Positions 49,807 to 61,317 of a stretch of 64,000 nt of DNA are shown piece after piece (position 1 is the first letter of the stretch; the number at the start of each line of letters is the position of its first letter). Position numbers and translations under genes: made by a program. The notes beneath the pieces are model-generated. The model was not told where the DNA came from, did no database searches, and was given only the letters and a program-made list of their open reading frames with translations. The DNA is from Combretum micranthum (lineage: Eukaryota > Streptophyta > Magnoliopsida > Myrtales > Combretaceae), in NCBI GenBank assembly GCA_024138025.1, contig JAMXBD010001392.1:1-64000 (forward strand), written 5' to 3'.

Positions 49807-50635
49807 AAAGGAAAAAAAATTGAACGGAATAAATAAATATATAAAAAGAAAGCAAAGAAGGAAAAAGAACCTCAGTTCTCTATCCTCTCAAAATGGGAAC
49901 CAGTCCTAGAAATTTTAAATCTTATGACTCCTTTTCTTAAAACAAAACATCTAGTAGCAGCTGGAATTCTTACATATGTGAAGTCTTGTCTCATTTCCTT
50001 GTTTTGGTCTGATGTTTGTATTCATATATACTTATTTTCCCAGGATGTTGAGATAATTAAGATGCAACTTGCTAAGCTGGAGAAAGAATTTGCTTCCAGG
50101 CCAATCATCATTGTTACAGAAAAGGTGGGTGAATAAAGGAAATGATTCCATTTTGTTCTGCCACATGCAAAACATTGTGTACTTCCTATAGGTGAAGCTG
50201 TGGACAAGAACAACATTAGTAATATTGTCATTTTAGTCATGATTCTTGGTTTCAATTTCTACCCTACAAAGTCCCATTTATGCTGCATTATCAGGACACC
50301 CATTCCAGTCACATGATGTGTTCAATGAGATATCAGATCTTGCAATTGCATGGAATTTAGGAGGATATAATAAATGGTGCTTTAAAAAATTTGAGTGGTT
50401 AGAATGTAGGATCAGATCAATAATGTAAAAGCATTACTTATAAAAAATATGTCATTGCTATATATAAGCTCAAATTCTATGTTGGCAGGACTATTATAGA
50501 GACCGAGAGATCTTTATGTGCTTGCAACCTTATAAAGTTTGGGTTCTACGTGCTGAATTGCAATTCGTACCTTATGATGGAAGCACTGAAAACTGTTTCA
50601 AGGAATTGCTGAAGGAGTTGCTCATGATCAAATAG
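47023..50635 (+). CDS. LPXK: Tetraacyldisaccharide 4'-kinase (LpxK), eight exons, two frameshifts in exon 5
   Basis: Catalyses ATP-dependent 4'-phosphorylation of the lipid A disaccharide-1-phosphate to give lipid IVA. In plants it belongs to a bacterial-type lipid A pathway in mitochondria. Exons: 47023-47201, 47949-48072, 48522-48752, 48963-49112, 49225-49432, 49555-49614, 50044-50124 and 50489-50635, all with GT-AG borders and matching phases. Conserved features: the N-terminal [12 protein letters not shown], the Walker A segment [10 protein letters not shown] (GGNGKT at 74-79), the DDGMQH motif across exons 3-4 (174-179), and VTEKDYYRD across exons 7-8. Exon 5 needs two single-base insertions to stay in frame: near 49247 (after DLQS) and near 49331 (in ggaatgttatt). 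With both it would be 393 residues, the usual length. The other seven exons are intact, so an assembly error is as likely as a pseudogene. Confidence 0.92.
49751..49802. repeat. Poly-C and (CA)n microsatellite in LpxK intron 6
   Basis: A run of about 14 C, then (CA)n to 49802. It sits between two copies of gaacctcagttctct (49714 and 49867), so the stretch looks like a local insertion or duplication within the intron. Confidence 0.85.
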
Positions 50636-50907
50636 ACCTTAATATTGAAAATGAAGCCTTACCCAAAAGGGTAATGTAAGATCAACACTTGAAATCTGTC
50701 TTACATGTCTCTTTGAGACATCCTATAAGTTGGACCGTGCATAGAAGACATTTTATTGATTTTTGTATTTTGCAATTGATACATAGAAGATTAGCATGGC
50801 CGCCATGCAAGAACAACACACAGAAAAATCTATGTATTTTATGTTGTTGAATCTTCTTTCAAGTTGCAAGGTGGGGTTATAACTCGCGTAGTCGCCTTGG
50901 TCACCAG

Positions 50908-51250
50908 ATGTTATTAAATTGTAATTGTATTATAGGACGAATCCTTGTAAAATTGACCACATATGTAATGGATGTTTTGCATCTTGGTTTTCTTTCCTCC
51001 CCCTTTTGTTATTCTTTACACGTGTTTTCATTATTTATGAATCCTAATGACATAGCCTTGTACTCTACATGAGTTTTTATCGTTTGTGAATCCTAATGAA
51101 ATAATTTTATGAAAGCATCCACTACCCGATATTGGGGATAAATCCTGATGACATATGTTTCCAGACGTTGGTAAATTGTAATTGTATTATAGGATGAATC
51201 CTTGTAGAACGGACCACATGTAACGGATGTTTTGCATATTGGTTTTCTTT
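50908..51250. repeat. Direct duplication in the LpxK 3' flank
   Basis: 50908-50995 and 51165-51250 are homologous: both contain taaattgtaattgtattatagga, then atccttgta, ccacat, and ggatgttttgcat. The second copy ends next to the tRNA gene. Confidence 0.8.
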
Positions 51251-51271
51251 GTGCGTCCTAATGACTTGAAA

Positions 51272-51276
51272 CAAAA
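51272..51276 (-). terminator. Pol III terminator of tRNA-Phe
   Basis: A run of five T on the minus strand begins two bases after the discriminator base, as expected for RNA polymerase III termination. Confidence 0.8.
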
Positions 51277-51277
51277 A

Positions 51278-51302
51278 TGCGGTGAGCGTGGATCGAACAC
51301 GC

Positions 51303-51345
<43 letters not shown>

Positions 51346-51350
51346 CCCGC
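51278..51350 (-). tRNA. tRNA-Phe (GAA)
   Basis: The minus strand gives a complete 73-nt cloverleaf: acceptor GCGGGGA paired with TCACCGC, D arm GCTCAGTTGGGAGAGC, anticodon arm with GACTGAAGATC (anticodon GAA), and T arm GTGTTCGATCCACGC, with discriminator A. No intron. It matches the standard eukaryotic tRNA-Phe. Box A and box B promoters are internal, as usual for RNA polymerase III. Confidence 0.98.
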
Positions 51351-52056
51351 TTGAATGACTTTTTATCTTCTCCAATATAAATATGTTTTTATTCCTAAAT
51401 TCTTCGACCAACTTAATTATCTGAACTACCGACTATTTTCTAGAGATGATTCACCAGAACATTGGCTTGATGCAGATAAATTTTCCTTCTTAAAATATCA
51501 GAACAAACCTGTACGATTCAAAGGAAGCCTATGCATTTAATGGTGGAAAAACTTAGTTTTACGAAAATATCTTTCAAGAAATTGCAATTTACAACTTGTT
51601 TTTCACGGATTTGACTGATTTATTGGTCGAAAACATTTGCCAACTTTTTAATATTTTGACTTAATAATATCTTTAATTATGATATTATATTTATATAATA
51701 GATTTTATAACACATTATTATTTTATTAATATAATAACAAATGATTAATTTATTTCAATACCATTTGATTGATATATAATATATATTATACTTATCATAA
51801 GACGATTTACGTTGTGTAGTTAATTACATATACTATACAATAATATAGTACTAATGACAGCTATATAATAATATATATTTTGAATTATGTCATTTATTAA
51901 TAATAAATATAACTGATCATCTAATATCAATTATGATATAATATATTCAATTAACTAGTGATGTTTTTATTGTCATTTAAAATACTATATTATTAACTTC
52001 TAATATGGAATGCACTATAATTTATAACTTTAATAAATAGATTGATGTATAAGTAA
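51351..52056. other. Intergenic, no gene recognised
   Basis: AT-rich. The open frame at 51355-51540 is short and unrecognised. Confidence 0.6.
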
Positions 52057-52634
52057 TAGAGCTACAAATGAGCTAAGCTGAGTCGAGCCGAGTTGAGCTG
52101 AGCCAAGACGAGCTTTTAAAGGCTCGGGTTCAACTCATTTAAAATTTAGGGAGCTCAGTTGAGCTTGAAATTGGAGCTCGAGCTCGACTCATTTGTGAAA
52201 CTTGTACGAGTTGAGCCAAGTTTTATTTATTTTTTTATCTAGCCTAATGAGTTTTTATCGAGCCTGAAATTTAGTTCAAACTTGACAAAATTAGATAGCT
52301 CGTTTTCTTTTCTTTTTTTTAAACCTAAAATATAATATATAAGTGATGCTACAATATATATACATAATTATTAAATAGAATTAGTTTTTATTGTTTTAAT
52401 TATATAATATATCATATATAAAAAAATTCACAAATCTACCAACGAGCTTATTAAAGAGTCTGTTGACAAGCCTAGTTGTGAGTCTGCTCACGATTTCAAA
52501 TGAGTTTGTTCATAAATCAGTTCGCAAGCCTAAATCAAAGCTCGAGTTCGGCTTGTTTAGATAAACAAATTTTATTTTAGACTTAGACTCGGCTTGTTTA
52601 CTAATCAAGCTCAAGTAGATATATGTGCATCTCC
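52057..52634. mobile_element. Candidate non-autonomous hAT element (GAGCT-rich ends)
   Basis: Starts TAGAGCTACAAATGAGC, a form common at hAT termini. Its first 150 bases are full of gagc/gctc words (gagctaagctgag, gagccgag, gagctcgagctcg). Related words recur in the right third (52530-52620). The right end is uncertain; ataagtaa (52049-52056) and atgagtat (52635-52642) would be a 6/8 imperfect target duplication. No transposase. Confidence 0.4.
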
Positions 52635-53295
52635 ATGAGTATGGAAAATATATCTATATGCACAAATCATTATTAAAAATATAAATAATAATTAATTGAC
52701 CACTTTCACTAAAACAAATTAATGAGAAAAAGATGCCTAAAATTTGTTACAACATGATGGTAAAGCCTGAAACCCGCGCAAACATTATAAATAGGATTGT
52801 AAACCCTCTTTTACAAATCAATCCTACGAAAATTGATTTGTTGTAATAGGAGTAAGGACTGAGGAGCATCATTCTAATGTCATGGGAAATTTTGTGTAAG
52901 AACTTAAACCCTTCCCAAGTTCAATTACGATTTGCTTTAATATGACAAAACCTATAGATTTGAATTAGACAGAAGTTTGAAAATTTGATCTTCCATCCAT
53001 CCGAAAATAAACCATAAGCCCTAACTTCACCTCACCCCAAATGAAATAAAAGGCTGCTGTCATAATCCAACTTGAATCCTAAGGGTAAATTGATAATTAA
53101 ACAAAGTCTTCGGAAACTTGCATTTTGGCTTTAGATAGTAAGAATAAGGAGTCGTCGAAAACTAATATATAATTAGAAATTAATTATAGCCTTAGAATGA
53201 AAATACTCTCACTCTTAATATATAAACATTAATGATTTATAAAGTAGGGAGGATATTACATGTATAATGTAGTTTAGAAAAAAAATCCATAAAAC
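52635..53295. other. Intergenic, no gene recognised
   Basis: AT-rich, without recognisable coding or repeat structure beyond an A-run near 53306. Confidence 0.6.
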
Positions 53296-54150
53296 CATAT
53301 TGTAAAAAAAAAAAAAAGTACAAGAATAGTGTTGCTATATCACACCTAATTTTTTTACTTAAAAATTACATGTATATCGCATGTTGATTGTACGATAACT
53401 TTGAATGTGTATCATATGATACAGGCCATGTGATACTCCTCAAATATAGATAATGAAACTCTAATTACGGAGATGCTTTTTAGTGTAGTGGCTTGGAGTT
53501 CTTTAAGCGTACTCTATACAAAGTAATCCCATGATAATGACCCCCTAAGAAGTGTTGGTACCAAAAGGAAAAAACCATACGTCGTGTGACTAAAGCGGAT
53601 AATACCTTAGTGGGCAGAGCTCTGGGGCATTACATGTGATATCAAAGTAGTTCACCAGCCGGACGTGAAGGAATGTCATCCTTACTTGGTGTGGTTATGG
53701 ACCTGTGTAACGAAACTGATAAGGATGTCAGTTCTATAAGTAGGAGAATACGTGATACCCCTCAAATATAGATAGTAAAATTTTAATCATAAAGATGCTT
53801 TTTGATGTAGTGGCTTGGAGTTCGTCGAAACCCTAAAGTTAGGCGTGCTCTGTGCAGAGCAATTCCATGATAGCTAACTCCCCGGAAGTGTTGGTATCAA
53901 AAGAACAAAACCGTGCGACATATGGCTAAAGCAGACAATATCTCAATAGGTAGAGTTTTGACGCGTTATAGGTCAATATTTGTATCGCACAACCATTGTG
54001 CGATACAGAAGCTTGTAAATTTTTTTCCTATGTCGCTATATCCATACTCGAAGATGTAATATAAGTATAAATATTGGTATCTTTATTCCAAGATGCGACA
54101 TAACAATACTATTTTGGCAATTTTTTTGTATAATTGGTATTTATGTATAA
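53296..54150. mobile_element. Candidate non-autonomous element with long imperfect inverted ends
   Basis: The left end (about 53318-53400: aagaatagtgttgctatatcacacc ... tatatcgcatgttgattgtacgata) resembles the reverse complement of the right end (about 53965-54122: tatcgcacaaccattgtgcgatac ... gcgacataacaatactatttt). Between them lies a 320-bp direct duplication. Long inverted ends would suit a Mutator-like element. No target duplication or transposase was found. Confidence 0.45.
53430..53965. repeat. Direct repeat, period about 322 bp, LTR-like content
   Basis: gtgatac(t/c)cctcaaatatagata begins at 53430 and 53752. Both copies continue through agtgtagtggcttggagttc-like sequence, gtgttggta(c/t)c, and taaagc(g/a)ga(t/c)aatatc. 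The last block is a common motif near plant LTR ends, so the repeats may be LTR fragments. Confidence 0.65.
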
Positions 54151-54884
54151 AAAAAAAACCTAGACATGTGTTCTACTCTAAAGCAGGATTTAGATAACTT
54201 ATACAAAATACCTTTACAAGTGTTTAACATTTTTTAAGCTCTTGAAAATTTTCTAGAAAAGGCCTTATAGGGTGACCTCAAGCCAAATAACCTAGGAGCA
54301 TCGATTAAAGAGGAAATACAATGTGGTGGTTGGTCAACCTAATTTAGCAAGTGGGTTGCCACCCATTATTTATTATTGATGTTGCATGTGATGAACTATA
54401 GCACTATAGCACAACCTTGATTGACCACTTCTAATCGATCACAACTCCTTTTTTTTTTTCACCCAACCAAAACTGCATTCTAATTAACTAGCTAACCTAA
54501 TTTTCACAACTTAAGCATACATTAAGCCTCTTAATATGCTCAGATCAATTGAAATAAAAATTAAAAATAATTTATTACATATATTCAAGATTTATTAAAT
54601 ATTCTATAACTTTTGAATTTTGAGAACACTTATTGCTATTGTACTTGAATATAAGTAGGCAAAGATTAAAAAAAATTATACTAAAAACCGTATTATTAGT
54701 AATAAACTAGGAATGTTGTAATTTTGCATGTATTTCATATAGAGTTCTATCACCTTAAAATACTTATTTTAGCATGACTTCAACTTATCAATTGTAGTAT
54801 TTAACTGAGAATATAACCAAAAATACTACTATTTGATTGTTTAGTTGATTCAAAATAAATAAAAAATTACTTAAACGTGCTTTA
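54151..54884. other. Intergenic, no gene recognised
   Basis: AT-rich without recognised features. Confidence 0.6.
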
Positions 54885-55850
54885 TATATACATATATATA
54901 GAGAGAGAGAGAGACACACACACACACACACATACACACATATTCACACACACAACATACACGTACACATATTATAGATATTTATTAAACATGTAATATG
55001 ATATACATGCTACACATGTAATCTATATTGTATAACACATAGATATAAAGACATATATATTTAGGAATTTCTTCTATAAGTTATATATATATATAATATA
55101 AACATTATTGTAGTTATAAACATTATACATATCAATATAATATAGTAAGACATAATTCTTATTATATATTACTTTATATGTTATATATTAAATGTTCATA
55201 TTATATAATATGCAATACATATATAATATATACATTGTTCGTATAATTACATATATAATCTATATATTATAACACACACATAGATATTTAACTTGTTTAT
55301 TTAATATAGTAGATGGATTGTAACATATATACACAGCATATGGATTATATATTTATAATCTATACATTTTAGATATGTCTAGATATATTATATATATGCA
55401 TCTATGTTATAAGTATTTGTTATATATATTTTCTATATATATATATATATATTATGATATATATCTATAAGATATACGTTACATGTAATTTATATTTCAG
55501 TTTTATATAAACTTTGCAAGTTATATGTACAATTCTTTAGATAATCTATACAACTAATTGTAAATGTTATATATATAATCTATAGTTTAATATAGATACA
55601 TAGTCTTTGTTACGTTTTAGGTATATACATATCAGCATAATCTATTCTATATATATCCCTTTCATGTTACGTATATGTCTTATATATAATCTACACAATA
55701 TGTATTATACATTTGATATAATTTATATATTATCATGTATAAACTACGCGTTTTATAATCTATTGATTATTTATATAAATAGGTTATATATTTTTATACA
55801 AATATATGATATAAATATTTGTTATATATGTTATTTGACATAAGTAAAAA
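54885..55850. repeat. TA-rich repeat block left of the pararetrovirus
   Basis: Nearly pure A/T, with a (GA)n run at about 54900-54914 and (CA)n at 54915-54932. Recurrent words are shared with 43735-44267 and 63731-64000. Apparent open frames here are chance. Confidence 0.8.
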
Positions 55851-56040
55851 AGGATGAGGGATCAAAACAAAAATAATTAAAGAATAAGAACAAAGGAAAT
55901 TCACGGGCAAACAAGAAAGGAAAGAAAACAAAAAGGAGAAAAACCCGGAAGGCAAATGAACAAATGAACATGAAAAATGTGGAAGGAAACAGGAGAATCA
56001 GACATTAAAAGACGGAAGAAAAATCACGGGATTACTATTC

Positions 56041-56170
56041 GGCACTGTAGCATAGGGCACTGTAGCAATTTTTAGGGTACTGTAGCACTTTTAGGTTATT
56101 GTGTTACTATAGTAGTAGGTTAATATAGCACTTTTTACTGTTTTAGTTCTGCAAAAATTTTTTATAAAAG
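56041..56170 (+). promoter_or_regulatory. Pararetroviral pregenomic promoter with repeated ACTGTAGCA and TATA box
   Basis: ACTGTAGCA occurs at about 56044, 56060 and 56079. Weaker relatives follow (near 56105). A TATAAAAG box is at 56163-56170. The distance of about 490 bases from the likely start site to the primer site matches the long leaders of caulimovirid pregenomic RNA. Confidence 0.7.
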
Positions 56171-56311
56171 GCAAGCAAGATTTTGAGTTTAAGTACGAAG
56201 AAAAATAGAAAAGGAGAAAAATATTAGGGAGTATTTGAGTGTTTTGTGAGAAAAATTTCTGAGTGTTTGAGTCCTGTAAGTGTATCTTTGTAACATACCT
56301 TCATCATATTC

Positions 56312-56317
56312 AATAAA
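56312..56317 (+). promoter_or_regulatory. Poly(A) signal AATAAA in viral leader
   Basis: AATAAA about 120 bases downstream of the expected transcription start. In caulimovirids a signal in this place is bypassed on the first pass and used on the second, giving terminally redundant RNA. Confidence 0.55.
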
Positions 56318-56685
56318 GCTTTTGTAAGTTTTCCTTAACCATGTCCAGCTAATTTTCCTTTTAAGGTATAAAAGTAACCATGCTCTAAAACCTTATTAGA
56401 CATTTGTATCATGCGATAAGGTTTTATAGCATGGGTAAACAAATTAAGGCACCTTACTTGGATAGTAAAGCTCTGGTTCCTTTAGAAATTATACCAAAAT
56501 GATCGGCCTAAAAACACTTTGATAAGGCTGTTTGAGGCAGAGTTTGCTGTGATTTAGCCTTATGGGTTATGGCGTGGACATGAGGTTTATTTTCTAGAGA
56601 AAATATTGCTCCACTGATCAACTATTTTCGCTTTAATTGTTTACTCCTACCATGAAATTTTTTCCCGTCACAAAGATCCTGATTT

Positions 56686-56697
56686 TAGTATCAGAGC
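56686..56697 (+). other. Caulimovirid minus-strand primer-binding site (initiator tRNA-Met)
   Basis: TAGTATCAGAGC differs by one base (G to A) from the canonical TGGTATCAGAGC. This site conventionally defines position 1 of caulimovirid genomes. Confidence 0.8.
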
Positions 56698-57084
56698 CTT
56701 GTTATCTTTATATCTTAAAACTTTGTTTAATAGTTTCATTTAAGTTATCCAACTTTATGTTATATGATTTTCGATTTTGTTACTACTTTATTGTTATCAC
56801 TATCCAGCTTTATTATTATATTTAGTTCTTATATTCTGTTTAGATTTAAATCTCTGTCTTGTTTAATTTTATTGTTTAATATCAGTCGTTTATTTCTTTA
56901 CTATTTTTACTTAGCTTTATCTGTTTATATTTGGTTGTTTAATTATTGTTTTACCTACTGTTTAATTTTAATAATTGTCCAACTTATATTTTATGACTCT
57001 TATGCTTATGTTTATATTATAGAAGAAACATATTCTGTTGAAGAAATTTTAAATAATATGTTTGATTATGAATGATTGTAGTGA

Positions 57085-58880
57085 ATGTTGTTTATTAAGG
57101 AATACATTAAGGACCAAGGAAAGGAAATTAAAAGGCTAAGGGATATTATAAAGAGAACAAAAGGATATATAGAACAGTTTGAAAGTCTTTTGGAGTTACA
57201 CTTTGAGGACCCAACTCCAAGGAACATGAACTTTATAAGCACCCAACAAAGAATAAAGATATACAGTAATTTACATGGTAATTATAATTTTATTGAAGAA
57301 ATAAGGTGCAGAATAAAGATTTGCGAAGATAATATAATAACGTTCACAGGATGATATGGTTTTAAATTTTACGTTTATTTGGTATCTTTGTATAATAGCG
57401 TAATTTCTGATATAGTAGATGTAATATGTGATATAATATATTTGCTAATAAATTTTAGAAAACATTTGATGTTTAAAGATTATGATACATAGATATATAG
57501 AGTATATTAAAAGGTATAAAGATGCAATAAAAATGTATAAGAATCTTGTAAAAGATATAGAAAAGAATTTAGAAAGGGTTAACAGGAAAATGATAGAATT
57601 AGAACGAAGGTTAAAAGGAAATATAATAAAACCAACTACATGTTCACAATTTAGATTTATTATGGATGTAATTTACACAAGAGAAAAAAAATAATAAGGT
57701 ATAATGAACTGATAAGATATTATGAAGGATTGATAAGTAACATGATGGTGTGATGCATAATTTTGTTGAATACATAAAGAAAAAAACCAAAGAATAAAAA
57801 GGGTAAAGGATCACATAAAGGAAGAACAAGGGAGATTAGAATTCTAGAAAAATGATATAAAAGGAATTGAAAAGACATTAGAAAAGGGAAAATATCAAGC
57901 CGAATATGAAGAAAAAAGCATCATAAAAATGACTCTTTTAATCATAAACCAAATTGAAAAGGATATAGAAAGGATAACTCAAAAGATAAATTATTATGAA
58001 GAATTGGTTATAAGCATGACAAAATGAGTGCAAGTTTTATAGGATTATAGGAAGTAGTAATTATGATGGAAGCTGTAATTATGATAGGAAGCTTTATGAT
58101 TTCTTGCAATTAGTAGATAATTTAGAAATTTTAAGTGTACAAAAAGTAGAGAGTTATATTAGATAGTTAGGTTTAGAGATAGAGGTTAATCTCACAAACT
58201 TGAATGAAAAAATTAAGAAATAGGAGAAGAGTTCATACACATCCACCAGTTTTTTAGCAAAGGATAAGCTCTATATATATAAAAAGGTTTTGAAAGATAC
58301 CTTATAGACTTAAAAGACAAAGAAGGCATAAATAGATTAGGAAAACAATTAAGTCAGATTAGGTTAATAGATCCTTGCATATTACCTAGTACAAAACTTC
58401 ATGAGTAGGAATTTTGATTGGCTAAATCTAGAAATCAAGGAGCATAATAAGATACAAGTAGGAAATAGTAGTTTTTCTCATCTTTGTTATTTTAAGCATT
58501 CACCACATTTGTTGCATTCAGTTCACGAGCAGTTAAATAGCATAGTAGACTTAATTGTATCTTTTAGCGCATGTGTTCACAAGGATTTAGACACTCTTTA
58601 CAAAGCTCACAAATTTTTAGGAAATTAGATGAAAGTGAAAGATAAACAGGTAAAGGAGATAATAGATAAGGTTGACTATATAAAGCAAACGCAGGTCGAT
58701 ATAGAAAGAAAGTTAAAGGAGTTAGAACATATAAAGGCTATAAGACAAGCATAGACAGAATAAGTAAAAAGAAATCAAGATCTAGTAATAAAGGAATTAA
58801 GAAAAGAAGCAACAAGGTTAGTTGATTTAGGAAAAGGAACAGAAAGAATGGTACAGGAAATAAAAAAGACATTCTTAGGA
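57085..58880 (+). pseudogene. Pararetrovirus N-terminal coiled-coil region
   Basis: Several broken frames (57085-57354, 57482-57694, about 57780-58020, 58401-58860) encode lysine- and glutamate-rich, heptad-like sequence such as KDQGKEIKRLRDIIKRTKG and KRKLKELEHIK-type segments. Caulimovirids often have coiled-coil virion-associated or polyprotein N-terminal regions before the movement protein. Specific homology is not recognised, and the frames are separated by stops and shifts. Confidence 0.6.
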
Positions 58881-58979
58881 TGACCGATCATGGTGGCTTA
58901 GATGCAGTCGAAGACTACATATTTGCCTTAGAAGACACAAAGGAATTTTAGGAGGAAAGGTCCTAGTTATGTTAATGGA

Positions 58980-59256
58980 TAAATCATGAAAAGGCGATAT
59001 AAGAAAGGCCATATTTGCAACCATAGAGATAGTTGTAAACAGTAGAAAGGGATTGTTCTACTGTGCACCTAATTTCATGGTTTCAATAAATAATCTCAGC
59101 AACATTGAGATAAGACTTCAAAGTAAAGGATATGAAGATCACATAGGTGAGAACTTGCTTATATATATTGGCTTTATTTGTAAAACAACAAATAATAGTG
59201 AAATATCTTATAAGCTCGACATAAAAGGAATCATATATGCTATGGAAACAAAATGA
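58980..59256 (+). pseudogene. Pararetrovirus movement protein (30K type) remnant
   Basis: The recognisable part is LFYCAPNFMVSINNLSNIEI followed by a KGYED segment. This resembles the conserved YxxPNFxxSxxD and KxKGYxM-type core of caulimovirid movement proteins, which form or modify plasmodesmal tubules. The N-terminal part upstream is lost among stops. The frame is the same as the capsid frame that follows (stop TGA at 59254). Confidence 0.6.
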
Positions 59257-59262
59257 ATAAAG

Positions 59263-61317
59263 ATGATAGAACCCATGGAAATATATTCTTCTGCTTTAGA
59301 AGGAGAAGAATGGAATGTAAACAGGAACATGGCAAGTGAGACACAAAGAGTTCTTACAGGGAGTTTGATGTATCCAAACCCAGATGGCACATACTCATTA
59401 AGATTTAGGTCATATGATGACAGACCAAGATCCAAAGGAGATGAGGATGATGAGTCAAATAATTTTAATCAAACCTTGGGAGAAAGAGGATCATTAGGAA
59501 TGATGAAAGTGTCAGAACAAATAGACATTTTAGGATGGAAAAGGGATAGGATGTCAACTTCTAGTTGTGTTGATGATACAATTAGGAAGATAAAGGAAAT
59601 GGAGAGGTATCTTAATGCTAGATACAATTCCCATGCACAAAAAATAAAGGCTAACCAATGGAGTCTTAAAAAGGAAGATGAAGATACAAATGGTGAAGAA
59701 CCATTAAGGCCAATTCAGTATTGGAAAGATGGTTTTTTAATAAAACATGAAGAAGATCCCATTCCTTTTGAAATATGGTTATAAGAAAAAGGAATTTTAG
59801 GAGAAATGCAAGAAGTAAAGTTTGAAAAGAAAACAGAACAAGGAGATATTTACTGTTTTGGAAAGGAAAATCAAGAAAGAGAAATCTTGTTAGAACTGGC
59901 AGATGAAGTAATGCAAATAGAATAAGATTTTGAGACAGATACAAGATCACAAGAAGATATTGAAACTTTAACACATGTATTTGGAAATGCCATGATGGAC
60001 ATCAATGAAGGTTTGGGATCTAACACAGTTCCCTCTGTAGTAACACATAGAGGACAAGACATGTGGGAAGGGATCCTAAGCAGAGTACCTTATACTCACT
60101 ATGTTGAAAGAGAAACATGAGATAGGATGTGTAAAGGAAAAAGAATGTCATTTGAAACATTGGATAAAAGGAATTTGATAGAAAATGGAAGAATCTTCAA
60201 TATGAGTACACATGATCCGCAAAGTTGGGGACCCTTGGTAGATAATTGGACACAAATGGTTGTCAGAACTTGGAGAGATAGTCCTTTAATAGAAGATACA
60301 GATCAGATGTACATATATTTAGAGTCTTTTTTAGGAGAAACAGCAAGAGCAATGTGAAAGTCTTATAAGAAAAATTTTCCACAACGCGTAGCTACAAACA
60401 AGGCTTTAGGGGCAAATTCATATAATTTTTGTAGTAAGATAAAGGTAGTATTAACTAGGGAAGCATCGCAGATTGGTGGATATGACCAACAAAGGGATGC
60501 TATAAGAAATTTAGAACAATTGCAAATAAAGAATTGATATTTTGTTAAAAGGTATATACAAGAGTTTTTCTATAATTGCACCATTGCTAGATGCTATTAT
60601 GAAAAACTGATAGCAGACAAATTGTTTTTAAAGTTACCAGGACCATTAGGAGCAAAAGTGTACAAAGAATGGAAAGAAAAGGTCGAACAAACTCTTAGAG
60701 AAGAGTTAGATAACTTAGGAACTGGGATGAAGTTTCTTGTAGATAAGTTAATAGAAAAATGTACAGCTTTACAAATAAATAGGCAATTGAAAGGAGGAAA
60801 TTATAATTTCTGTCAAACTATTTATACACCACAGGTATATGAAGCAAATGATAGAAACAAAAGGAGGCCAAAACCTAAATACAAGCCTAAAAAGAAATAT
60901 TTTACAAAGAAAAGTAAGGCAAAAAAGCCATGGTTAAAACAAGATAGGCACGTAAGGAAATATAATAAGAACAGGGTTTACAACAATAAGTTAAAGTGTT
61001 ACACTTGTAACGAGGAAGGACACATGGCAAAGGCATGTCTTAAAAGGCATAATAGTAACACTATGGCTAGCATTCTAGTGCAGTGCATGAATCAAGATAT
61101 TTTGGCAATAGATAAAGATATGAGTGATACGGAAACAATCTACTGTATAGGTTCAATAATAGATCCACAAGGAATGATGATAGAGGAACCTGATAGTGAG
61201 GATGAAAATGATATTATAGGTATGTTCTTAAATCAAAATTATCAGAATCCTTACAAAGAACAAATAAGGATAAAATATCAAGATGAAAAGGTTGAATTGC
61301 TAAATAGGATGTTATAA
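59263..61317 (+). pseudogene. Pararetrovirus capsid (coat) protein region with zinc knuckle
   Basis: One reading frame over about 2 kb, interrupted only by single stop codons (near 59782, 59922, 60118, 60124, 60355 and 60535). It has an acidic N-terminal part, a helical core with WTQMVVRTWRDSP and LPGPLGAKVYKEWKEK, then a strongly basic stretch (KRRPKPKYKPKKKYFTKKSK), a CCHC zinc knuckle CYTCNEEGHMAKAC (60997-61038), and an acidic tail. This is the usual build of caulimovirid capsid precursors. Numerous stops prevent expression of a full product. Confidence 0.85.

Noticed and set aside
54885..55850. CRISPR-like or satellite array in the TA-rich block
   Set aside because: No regular unit or spacer pattern; irregular TA-rich repeat, and the genome is a plant nuclear one.
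55607..57075. Tyr/Ile/Leu-rich open frames that look like membrane proteins
   Set aside because: Those at 55.6 kb translate TA-rich repeat. Those at 56.6-57.07 kb lie in the T-rich viral leader around the primer site. Composition explains them.
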